The notes beneath the pieces were generated by a model. That model ran no database searches, had not been told where the DNA came from, and worked only from the letters and a program-made list of their open reading frames with translations. The translations under genes were made by a program, and so were the position numbers. 8,775 nucleotides of DNA from Sphingobacteriales bacterium (GTDB taxonomy: Bacteria > Bacteroidota > Bacteroidia > Chitinophagales > Chitinophagaceae): the NCBI GenBank assembly GCA_023251215.1, contig JAHEZF010000055.1, positions 1 through 8,775 of the forward strand. The letters run 5' to 3'. Below are positions 1 to 5,543 of the stretch, in pieces. Every line of letters begins with the position of its first letter. Positions within the stretch are counted from its first letter, which is position 1.

Positions 1-10
1 GGGGCATCAT
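1..10 (-). CDS. Possible start of a further minus-strand gene, cut by the window edge
   Basis: On the minus strand two adjacent ATG codons (bases 10-8 and 7-5) lie 20 bases downstream of a TAAATTTG box, a spacing like that of the alanine dehydrogenase gene in this window. Only about three codons (Met-Met-Pro) are visible, so no product can be named. In Bacteroidota, metal ATPases of this kind can sit near cytochrome oxidase assembly genes, but nothing here tests that. Confidence 0.25.
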
Positions 11-30
11 ATAATGCTGTTTATTTTATT

Positions 31-38
31 CAAATTTA
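31..38 (-). promoter_or_regulatory. Candidate -7 box (TAAATTTG) downstream of the metal ATPase gene
   Basis: The minus strand reads TAAATTTG, an exact match to the Bacteroidota -7 consensus TAnnTTTG, six bases past the ATPase stop codon. It would drive a gene running off the left edge. No -33 TTG was located with confidence, because that region lies in AT-rich sequence around the ATPase stop. Confidence 0.35.
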
Positions 39-44
39 AAAAAA

Positions 45-2183
45 TTAATCCACTTTCTTTACAAACAATCTCACAGAATTGATCGCCAGCACCACATCGC
101 TAAAACCCATGGCAAATGCTCCAACTGCAGGAGAAAGAAAACCCACTGCTGCCACCGGAATGGCCACCACATTATAGGCAAATGCCCAGAAAAGATTTTG
201 CTTAATGGTAATATAGGTATGCTTACCAAGGCCCAAAGCGGCAGGTAATTTTTTTAATCCATAATTCATCAGCACTACCTGTGCACTTTGCATGGCAATC
301 TGCGAGGCATCACTCATAGAAATTCCTATGGTAGCTTTAGCCAAAGCAGGGGCATCATTAATGCCATCACCTACCATGGCAGTCGGAGTGAGGGCGGACA
401 GTTCAGTTATCTTTTGCAGTTTTTGTTCCGGTGTCTGTTCGGCAATTACTTCATGAATGCCAAGTTGCATTCCTAATTTTTTTGTTTTGGCATACCTGTC
501 GCCGCTGAGTAAAATTGTTTTAATGCCTTTTAAATGCAAATAATCAATGACTGGTTTTGATTCAAGCCGTATTTCATCTTCCACATCAATCCAACCGATC
601 AGTGTACTGTTTTTTACAATATATACATTATGTGAATCATCAGTTGTAAAAGCAGAAGCTGTTTTATAAGATCCGGCCTGCCAGCTGTTTCCATCTTTAT
701 CTTTGGCAAACATACCCAGGCCTTTCACTTCATTGATACTTGCCCAGCGAATCTCATCTTTAGCGTTCCATTCACCGGAAATGGCCTTAGCGATTGGGTG
801 GGTAGAATATTTTTCGAGAGAGTAAACTGTTTTTTTAAAATCATTTTCATCCCCAACCACACATGAGAAACCTGAGACTATAAACTTACCTGTTGTCAGG
901 GTTCCTGTTTTATCAAATACTACCTGTGTAATATTTTTAAAAAGTTCAAGGCTGCTGGCATTGCGAAATAAAATTCCGTTTCTGGCGCCACGGCCTAATC
1001 CAACAGCAATGGCTGCGGGTGTTGCCAGTCCCATTGCACAGGGGCAGGCGATTACCAGCACAGCAATGCTTCGCATTAAGGCAGGAGTAAATTCTTTTAA
1101 GATGATCCAGTTAACAGATAGAGTAGCAACAGCAATAATTATAACAACCGGCACAAATATAGCGCTGATCTTATCGGCCAATTGCTGTACGGGGGGCTTT
1201 TCGCCCTGTGCCTGTTTTACCATATTAATAATGCCTGAAAGGATCGTGTCATTACCTGTAGCAGTTACCTGTGCTTTCACAGTTCCATCGCTTAAGATAC
1301 TTCCACCGATGAGCTTATCTTTTGGATATTTATGAACCGGTACACTTTCCCCGGTAACGATCGCTTCATTCACATGAGCATCGCCCCACAAAATTTTACT
1401 ATCTGCCGGCACCTGTTCACCGCTTTTTATCAGGATAAGATCGCCGGCTTTTAACTGCGTATTTTCAACTGTGAATATTTGTTCATTATGTTCATCATCG
1501 TATGCGATCATATGAGCCATTACTTTTTGTGATTTAATTAATGCTTTCAGTGCCCGTTGAGTGGATTGAACGGAAGCATCTTCTAAATAATTCCCCAGAA
1601 AAACAAGAGTAATGATGACGGCTGCAGTTTCATAAAACATATATTTTGCTGCTTCACCAATCAATGTTCCGTATAAGCTATACACAAATGCCGCTGTTGC
1701 CCCGATAGCGATCAGCACATTCATATTGGGAAAGCCGTTTCTGAGACTTTTATAAGCACTTTTACCAAAATACCTCATGCCAAGAAAATAAACGGGTAAT
1801 GTCAGCCCTAATTGAAACCAGGGGTTCATTAACCAGTGTATATGAACACCGGGGATCATATGTAGAATTAATAGAGATGTAAATGGCAGGCAGAATAGGA
1901 AACGCTGTAGATGAGTGGAGAGAAAAAATTGCTGGTTGCCGGCTACTGCCCGCCCGGATGATCCGGTCGGACGGGGTTGCTGGTTAGCCACCTTATACCC
2001 AAGAGAATTGATCCCTTTAGCTATTTCTTCTTTGGTATGATCACCGTTAAATTCAAATAATACATCTCCGCTTGCAAAATTCACTTTCACATTTTTCATT
2101 CCCTCTTTTTCAAGGTATTTATGTATAGTGAGGGCACAATTGGAGCAATCCATTCCTTCTACTTTCCATTGAACTGTTTCCAT
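45..2183 (-). CDS. P1B-type heavy-metal (probably copper) translocating ATPase
   Basis: An integral membrane pump that uses ATP to move a soft metal ion, probably Cu(I), out of the cytoplasm. Visible parts in order: an N-terminal HMA metal-binding domain with GMDCSNC (residues 10-16); two membrane segments near 93-137; two more near 154-200; the actuator loop with TGES (277-280); a membrane segment with the metal-site CPC (380-382); the phosphorylation motif DKTGTLT (Asp424); the His-Pro nucleotide-site motif (462-463); GDGINDAP (605-612); and two last membrane segments. The YN pair (670-671) matches copper pumps, but the usual MxxSS of the final helix reads MGFSD (692-696). At 712 residues with one HMA domain it is full length for CopA-like pumps and lacks the extra N-terminal domain of FixI/CcoI. 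The HMA-to-membrane linker (67-85) carries a repeat insertion. The start fits because the HMA fold begins immediately. Metal specificity is inferred. Confidence 0.95.
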   Translation of the reverse strand: METVQWKVEGMDCSNCALTIHKYLEKEGMKNVKVNFASGDVLFEFNGDHTKEEIAKGINSLGYKVANQQPRPTGSSGRAVAGNQQFFLSTHLQRFLFCLPFTSLLILHMIPGVHIHWLMNPWFQLGLTLPVYFLGMRYFGKSAYKSLRNGFPNMNVLIAIGATAAFVYSLYGTLIGEAAKYMFYETAAVIITLVFLGNYLEDASVQSTQRALKALIKSQKVMAHMIAYDDEHNEQIFTVENTQLKAGDLILIKSGEQVPADSKILWGDAHVNEAIVTGESVPVHKYPKDKLIGGSILSDGTVKAQVTATGNDTILSGIINMVKQAQGEKPPVQQLADKISAIFVPVVIIIAVATLSVNWIILKEFTPALMRSIAVLVIACPCAMGLATPAAIAVGLGRGARNGILFRNASSLELFKNITQVVFDKTGTLTTGKFIVSGFSCVVGDENDFKKTVYSLEKYSTHPIAKAISGEWNAKDEIRWASINEVKGLGMFAKDKDGNSWQAGSYKTASAFTTDDSHNVYIVKNSTLIGWIDVEDEIRLESKPVIDYLHLKGIKTILLSGDRYAKTKKLGMQLGIHEVIAEQTPEQKLQKITELSALTPTAMVGDGINDAPALAKATIGISMSDASQIAMQSAQVVLMNYGLKKLPAALGLGKHTYITIKQNLFWAFAYNVVAIPVAAVGFLSPAVGAFAMGFSDVVLAINSVRLFVKKVD
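1929..1985 (-). repeat. Short palindromic element with 9-bp direct repeats, inside the metal ATPase gene
   Basis: A 39-bp GC-rich block (1938-1976) is flanked by perfect copies of TTGCTGGTT (1929-1937 and 1977-1985). The unit length, 48 bp, is exactly 16 codons. The block is an imperfect palindrome centred on G1960: the inner arms CCGGAT and ATCCGG are perfect, and 11 of 14 base pairs out to 1946/1974 are Watson-Crick. In the protein it produces Asn-Gln-Gln on both sides (residues 67-69 and 83-85) of PRPTGSSGRAVAG, within the linker between the HMA domain and the first membrane helix. Removing one unit would restore a shorter normal-looking linker. It shares ends with the element at 4370-4415. 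Confidence 0.8.
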
Positions 2184-2187
2184 ATTG

Positions 2188-2195
2188 CAAATTTA
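2188..2195 (-). promoter_or_regulatory. Candidate -7 promoter box (TAAATTTG) of the metal ATPase gene
   Basis: The minus strand reads TAAATTTG, then four bases, then the ATPase ATG. It matches the Bacteroidota TAnnTTTG box exactly. With a start site expected a few bases downstream, the mRNA would begin at or next to the ATG, meaning little or no leader. No clear -33 TTG is seen at the usual spacing. Confidence 0.55.
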
Positions 2196-2225
2196 CCGAA
2201 TGATAAAAAGCCATTTTTACGGTAA
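2193..2225. promoter_or_regulatory. Inverted repeat overlapping the ATPase promoter, possible operator
   Basis: TTACCG (2193-2198) and its complement CGGTAA (2220-2225) flank an inner AATG/CATT pair (2199-2202 and 2212-2215). The left arm overlaps the ATPase -7 box, a sensible place for a repressor or metal-responsive regulator. Arms of six bases can arise by chance, and no regulator gene is adjacent, so this is a weak call. Confidence 0.25.
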
Positions 2226-2261
2226 TGGGAATATGTTTACAACATGGTTGCTTTATCCCTT

Positions 2262-2269
2262 TAAATTTG
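2262..2269 (+). promoter_or_regulatory. Candidate -7 promoter box (TAAATTTG) of tsaE
   Basis: TAAATTTG followed by CTGC and the tsaE ATG at 2274. This mirrors the box in front of the divergent ATPase gene, with the same eight bases and the same four-base gap. It predicts a leaderless or nearly leaderless tsaE transcript. A -33 element at the usual distance is not convincing. Confidence 0.5.
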
Positions 2270-2273
2270 CTGC

Positions 2274-2699
2274 ATGGAATGGATTTTTACGTTGAGCCAG
2301 GTTCATCAAACCGCAATACAATTTTGGATGGTATTTGCCACTGCAAAGATTTTTGCTTTTCATGGAGCTATAGCATCCGGCAAAACTACTTTTATTCATG
2401 CCCTGTGCGATGTAAAAAAGGTAAAAGATGTGGTGGGGAGCCCTACTTTTTCAATCATCAATGAATATGCTTATTCGGAAAACGAAACAGAAAAAAAAAT
2501 ATTTCACATTGATCTTTACCGGTTGAAAGATGAACAGGAAGCTATTCGGGCGGGGGTGGAGGATTGTTTATACAGTGGCCATGTTTGCATGGTGGAGTGG
2601 CCCGAAAAAGCTCCTTCAGTATTTCCGGCTGATACAGTTCACTTTTATATTGAGGTGGTGGACGAACAAACCCGAAAGCTTCGGATCGGCAATAATTAG
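2274..2699 (+). CDS. tsaE: TsaE, ATPase of the tRNA N6-threonylcarbamoyladenosine (t6A37) complex
   Basis: A small cytoplasmic P-loop ATPase that works with TsaB and TsaD to place threonylcarbamoyl on A37 of tRNAs reading ANN codons. The 141-residue length is normal. Visible motifs: a Walker A loop GAIASGKTT (31-39), the conserved SPTF segment (57-60) followed by INEY, HIDLYRL (78-84), and EWPEK (108-112), all in the family order. The Walker A keeps G-x4-G-K-T but departs from the usual G-[D/E]-[L/M]-G-A-G-K-T-T. The start at 2274 gives the usual short N-terminal strand and helix before the P-loop, and lies four bases after a -7 box. Alanine dehydrogenase follows 29 bp downstream on the same strand, a pairing I recall from other Bacteroidota. 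No tsaB or tsaD is in the window. Confidence 0.92.
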   Translation: MEWIFTLSQVHQTAIQFWMVFATAKIFAFHGAIASGKTTFIHALCDVKKVKDVVGSPTFSIINEYAYSENETEKKIFHIDLYRLKDEQEAIRAGVEDCLYSGHVCMVEWPEKAPSVFPADTVHFYIEVVDEQTRKLRIGNN

Positions 2700-2700
2700 T

Positions 2701-2708
2701 TATTTTTG
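2701..2708 (+). promoter_or_regulatory. Candidate -7 promoter box (TATTTTTG) of alanine dehydrogenase
   Basis: TATTTTTG matches TAnnTTTG and lies between the tsaE stop (2697-2699) and the alanine dehydrogenase ATG (2729), leaving a leader of roughly 15 bases. It suggests the dehydrogenase can be transcribed separately from tsaE. The -33 region falls inside the end of tsaE and is not a clear match. Confidence 0.45.
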
Positions 2709-2728
2709 GAAACGCCGAAGCCAATTTC

Positions 2729-3943
2729 ATGAGCCAGCAAAAACCCAAAATAAGCACTTCCTTCAGTTACGAAACGCTTGAAGAAACACTGGATATAAAA
2801 CCGCAGGGCGCCAATATGAATATTGGTATTCCCAAAGAAATTGCCTTCCAGGAAAACCGGATCGCTTTAACGCCGGATGCCGTAAGTGTGCTGGCAAGTA
2901 ACGGGCATCATGTGGTGATCGAACACAATGCCGGTGAAGCGGCACATTTTCGTGATAAAGATTACAGTGAAGCCGGGGCAAAAATTGTGTATGAACGGGC
3001 CGAAGTTTTTAAAGCGCCGATATTAGTTAAAAGTGCACCCGTCATTGAGGAAGATATTCCGCTGCTGCAATTGAACCAGGTTATTATTTCGCCGATACAT
3101 CTTTCCATCCTGAAAGCAGGCCTGTTGGGAAAGATGATGGATAAAAAACTCACAGCCATCTCCTTTGAAAACCTGAAGGATGACAGCGACTCATATCCCA
3201 TTGTCCGCAGCATGAGTGAGATTGCCGGCAGCGCCGTAATGCTGATCGCTGCACAATATTTAAGCTCTGCCAATCATGGGAAAGGAGTTTTGCTGGGAGG
3301 CGTCTCCGGTGTTGCACCAACAAAGGTTATCATCATCGGCGCCGGCATTGTAGGCGAATATGCTGCAAGGGCCGCTTTGGCATTAGGCGCTTCAGTAAAA
3401 GTTTTTGACAACAGTGTATATCGGTTAAAACGGCTGCAGAATAATATCGGGCACAGGTTATGGACATCTGTTATTGAACCAAGAATGTTATCCAAGCAAC
3501 TGAAGACATGTGAGGTGGCCGTAGGTGCATTGGGTTCTGAAACAGGAAGAACACCATTGGTAGTAACCGAAGAAATGGTAAGTAATATGCGGCCCGGTTC
3601 TGTGGTCATAGATGTGAGCATTGACCGCGGCGGTTGTTTTGAAACCTCAGAGATCACCACTCATGAGCATCCCATCTTTTTAAAATACGGAGTGATACAT
3701 TATTGTGTGCCGAATATTCCTTCTGGTTTTGCAAGAACAGCATCGCAGGCCATCAGTAATGTATTGATGCCTTTGTTGCTGGAGGCTGGTGAGGAAGGCG
3801 GTTTTGAAAACCTTCTCTGGCATAAGATACACCTGCGTAATGGTATCTATCTTTTTAAAGGAGCATTGACAAATTTCTATCTCAGCCAGCGGTTTGATCT
3901 CAAATACACCGACCTGAATTTGCTGATTGCGAGCCAGCGATAA
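2729..3943 (+). CDS. ald: Alanine dehydrogenase (NAD-dependent)
   Basis: A cytoplasmic enzyme that interconverts L-alanine and pyruvate plus ammonia using NAD(H). The N-terminal catalytic domain shows NIGIPKE (31-37), ENRIALTP with Arg44, the substrate-binding lysine in LVKSAP (Lys101), the active-site histidine in SPIHLS (His124), and RSMSEIAG (160-167). The Rossmann motif GAGIVGEYAARAAL starts at 204, with the ribose-binding aspartate at 227 (VFDNS). VIDVSIDRGGCFE (293-305) carries the catalytic Asp299. At 404 residues it is some 30 longer than the Gram-positive enzyme because of an N-terminal extension (1-29) that Bacteroidota members commonly have. Met30 (2816) is an alternative start, but the promoter box at 2701 and the familiar extension favour 2729. 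It ends one base before the convergent ABC ATPase gene. Confidence 0.93.
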   Translation: MSQQKPKISTSFSYETLEETLDIKPQGANMNIGIPKEIAFQENRIALTPDAVSVLASNGHHVVIEHNAGEAAHFRDKDYSEAGAKIVYERAEVFKAPILVKSAPVIEEDIPLLQLNQVIISPIHLSILKAGLLGKMMDKKLTAISFENLKDDSDSYPIVRSMSEIAGSAVMLIAAQYLSSANHGKGVLLGGVSGVAPTKVIIIGAGIVGEYAARAALALGASVKVFDNSVYRLKRLQNNIGHRLWTSVIEPRMLSKQLKTCEVAVGALGSETGRTPLVVTEEMVSNMRPGSVVIDVSIDRGGCFETSEITTHEHPIFLKYGVIHYCVPNIPSGFARTASQAISNVLMPLLLEAGEEGGFENLLWHKIHLRNGIYLFKGALTNFYLSQRFDLKYTDLNLLIASQR

Positions 3944-3944
3944 A

Positions 3945-4586
3945 TCATTTTTTATAATCACTGATATTAATCCTCTCCTTACAAAACCCATAGTCCACCT
4001 CATCATTACTGCTCACCACAACCAAACGATTTTTGCAATAATCATTAATGAACTGATGATAGAGTTCAATACCCGCCGCATCAAAATTAGTACAAGGCTC
4101 GTCCAGCAAAATCACCGGGACATCAGAAAAAATAGCCTGCGCCAGCCTCACCCTTTGTTTCATTCCCGAAGAATAATAGCGGATTTGTTTGTTAACTGCA
4201 TTTTCTAATCCGAGAAGAGAAATTATTTTTTCAACAGAAAGCCCGGGTAAAAAAGGCTTAAAGCCATGATGAAAATTCAAAAATTCTTTCAGCGTCATTT
4301 CTTCTACCACCTCTAAATAGGGAGCACAGATGGAAACATGCTGATGCACTTCTTCAATTGAATATTGCTTATTGAATATTCCTGCCCGACGGTCAGGCGG
4401 GGAATATTGAATATTTCCCTCGTTAAGCATCATACTTCCACTTAAGACCTGCAACAACGTACTCTTCCCGGAACCATTCGGCCCGATAATAGCATAAGAC
4501 CTTCCTTCTTCAAATGTGTAAGTTAAATGGCGAAAGATCCAGTCGCGGTTGAATCGTTTGCCGGCATCAGTCAACGATACCTTCAT
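3945..4586 (-). CDS. ABC transporter ATP-binding protein, CcmA-like, without a permease nearby
   Basis: A 213-residue cytoplasmic nucleotide-binding subunit of an unknown ABC transporter. Visible: Walker A GPNGSGKST (35-43), signature YSSGMKQR (138-145) in place of LSGGQ, Walker B VILLDEP (158-164), and a D-loop-like TNFDAAG (166-172). The Q-loop position reads SICAPYLE with no glutamine, and the switch-histidine position reads SSNDEVD (Asn194), so two catalytic-loop residues of typical ABC ATPases are missing. Residues 58-73 (NIQYSPPDRRAGIFNK) come from a palindromic repeat insertion between Walker A and the Q-loop. The start at 4586 gives a standard first strand (MKVSLTDAGKRF) and overlaps the lpxA stop by 20 bp, so translation is probably coupled. 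Longer starts, up to 4676, would be encoded wholly by overlap with lpxA. Substrate and partner permease are unknown. Confidence 0.88.
   Translation of the reverse strand: MKVSLTDAGKRFNRDWIFRHLTYTFEEGRSYAIIGPNGSGKSTLLQVLSGSMMLNEGNIQYSPPDRRAGIFNKQYSIEEVHQHVSICAPYLEVVEEMTLKEFLNFHHGFKPFLPGLSVEKIISLLGLENAVNKQIRYYSSGMKQRVRLAQAIFSDVPVILLDEPCTNFDAAGIELYHQFINDYCKNRLVVVSSNDEVDYGFCKERINISDYKK
4370..4415 (-). repeat. Short palindromic element with 11-bp direct repeats, inside the ABC ATPase gene
   Basis: A 24-bp GC-rich block (4381-4404) lies between perfect copies of TATTGAATATT (4370-4380 and 4405-4415). A further ATTGAATATT occurs at 4357-4366. The region 4375-4408 can fold as a hairpin centred on 4391: arms AATATTCC and GGAATATT close it, CCTGCCCGAC pairs with GTCAGGCGGG through one mismatch and one G-T pair, and G4402 bulges. 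Its ends match the element at 1929-1985: CTGCCCG on the left is identical, and the right 13 bases match at 11 positions. Unlike that element, the unit here is 35 bp, not a multiple of three, so its arrival must have been accompanied by another small length change if the gene was intact before. Confidence 0.75.
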
Positions 4587-5373
4587 CGCCATTAGTTTTA
4601 GAGAAACGTTTAATAATGCCCCGTTGTGAGTTGCGGATGAATTGTACGATCTCATCTCTTTCATCTGTGGCTGCAAATTCTTCTTCTAAATATTCAACAG
4701 CCTGCGAAATATTCAGGCCTTTGCCATAGATCACCCTGTATATTTCAAGAATGTGGTTGATCTTCTCTACTGTAAATCCTCTTCGTTTCATGCCAATTGA
4801 ATTTACACCGGCATACGACAAAGGGTTACGGGCTGCTTTGATATAAGGGGGCACATCTTTGCCAACCAACGATCCGCCACTCAGCATAGAATGTTGGCCA
4901 ATATTTACAAACTGGTGTATCGCACACATGCCACCAAGTATTGCCCAGTCACCAATAGTAACATGTCCTGCTATCTGTGTATTATTACTCATAATACAGT
5001 TGTCGCCCACTATGCAGTCATGAGCCAGGTGGCAATATGCCATGAGAAGACAATTTTTACCAATCTCTGTTTTTTCTTTGACCTTGGTTCCCCGGTTCAC
5101 AGTCACAAACTCACGGATGGTTGTATTATCACCAATAATTACAATGGAATACTCTCCCTGGAATTTCATGTCCTGGGGAATGGCAGCAATAACAGAGCCG
5201 GGGAAAATTCTGCAGTTCTTACCAATCCGTGCACCCTCCATAACAGTTACATTGGAACCAACCCAGGTGCCTTCGCCAATTTCCACATCCTGATGAATCA
5301 CGGTGAAAGGATCAACTTTTACATTGGTAGCTAATTTGGCATTGGGATGAATGTATGTATGCGGGTGAATCAT
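4567..5373 (-). CDS. lpxA: Acyl-ACP--UDP-N-acetylglucosamine O-acyltransferase (LpxA)
   Basis: Catalyses the first step of lipid A synthesis, moving a 3-hydroxyacyl chain from ACP to the 3-OH of UDP-GlcNAc in the cytoplasm. The 268-residue chain is a left-handed beta helix of hexapeptide repeats (for example IGEGTW, IGKNCR, IGKNCL, VGDNCI, IGDWAI), followed by a helical C-terminus starting near VGKDVPPYIKAARNP (170-183) and MKRRGF (195-200). The catalytic base is His118 in LAHDC (His125 in E. coli), and His153 in AIHQF matches E. coli His160. Gly166 corresponds to E. coli Gly173, the hydrocarbon-ruler residue, which is consistent with a long hydroxyacyl donor. A start at 5457 would add 28 hydrophobic residues, but the -7 box at 5415-5422 falls inside that extension and MIHPHTYIHPNA is the usual N-terminus. 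lpxC/fabZ and lpxD are not in the window. It overlaps the ABC ATPase downstream. Confidence 0.94.
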   Translation of the reverse strand: MIHPHTYIHPNAKLATNVKVDPFTVIHQDVEIGEGTWVGSNVTVMEGARIGKNCRIFPGSVIAAIPQDMKFQGEYSIVIIGDNTTIREFVTVNRGTKVKEKTEIGKNCLLMAYCHLAHDCIVGDNCIMSNNTQIAGHVTIGDWAILGGMCAIHQFVNIGQHSMLSGGSLVGKDVPPYIKAARNPLSYAGVNSIGMKRRGFTVEKINHILEIYRVIYGKGLNISQAVEYLEEEFAATDERDEIVQFIRNSQRGIIKRFSKTNGDEGIVD

Positions 5374-5414
5374 GCAATCAGGGAAAAAAAACCCCGCTAT
5401 TAAACGGAGACCTG

Positions 5415-5422
5415 CAAAGTTA
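5415..5422 (-). promoter_or_regulatory. Candidate -7 promoter box (TAACTTTG) of lpxA
   Basis: The minus strand reads TAACTTTG, an exact TAnnTTTG match, 41 bases before the lpxA ATG at 5373. This implies a leader of about 35 bases and helps decide the lpxA start, because a transcript from here cannot encode the longer frame opening at 5457. The -33 region is T-rich without a clean TTG at the usual spacing. Confidence 0.5.
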
Positions 5423-5525
5423 ATTGTTACCATTAAAAACAGAATTTTTTTTGGCATAGATTGTTAAAACTCAGGCTTTCAGGTGGTTCGGTTGAAAGGA
5501 GCAGGGAAAATCAACCAATGCAATG

Positions 5526-5533
5526 TATTTTTG
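5526..5533 (+). promoter_or_regulatory. Candidate -7 promoter box (TATTTTTG) of the AraC-family gene
   Basis: TATTTTTG ends ten bases before the ATG at 5544 and starts just after the alternative ATG at 5523. If it is used, only the 5544 start can be translated, from a very short leader. The -33 region has no clear TTG at the usual distance. Confidence 0.4.
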
Positions 5534-5543
5534 TTGTTTAAAT

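Noticed and set aside
1..17. GCAT/ATGC inverted repeat at the left edge as a terminator for the ATPase gene
   Set aside because: Arms of four bases without a following T-run are too weak, and the area may instead be the leader of the next gene.
1188..1212. G-rich run in the ATPase gene considered as another repeat copy
   Set aside because: It encodes the normal EKPPVQQLADKI-type segment of P1B ATPases and lacks the CTGCCCG and CGGTC ends.
961..1335. Plus-strand open frame opposite the metal ATPase
   Set aside because: It lies wholly antisense to strongly conserved ATPase motifs and its translation resembles no domain; it is a shadow of the real gene.
2542..2570. GC-rich run in tsaE considered as a third palindromic element
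   Set aside because: It has no flanking direct repeat, no palindrome, and the encoded residues fit the usual TsaE length and pattern.
4587..4676. Longer start for the ABC ATPase
   Set aside because: The extra 30 residues would be encoded within lpxA in another frame and do not resemble an ABC N-terminus; the first beta strand begins at the 4586 start.
5374..5457. Longer LpxA start that looks like a hydrophobic signal peptide
   Set aside because: LpxA is cytoplasmic, family members begin at the MIHPHTYIHP-like sequence, and a promoter box lies inside this stretch.
5491..5505. AAAGGAG-like ribosome binding site upstream of the AraC-family gene
   Set aside because: It is about 20 bases from the 5523 ATG and further from 5544; the nearer ATG at 5518 opens a frame that stops after seven codons. 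Spacing does not fit, and Bacteroidota seldom depend on such sites.
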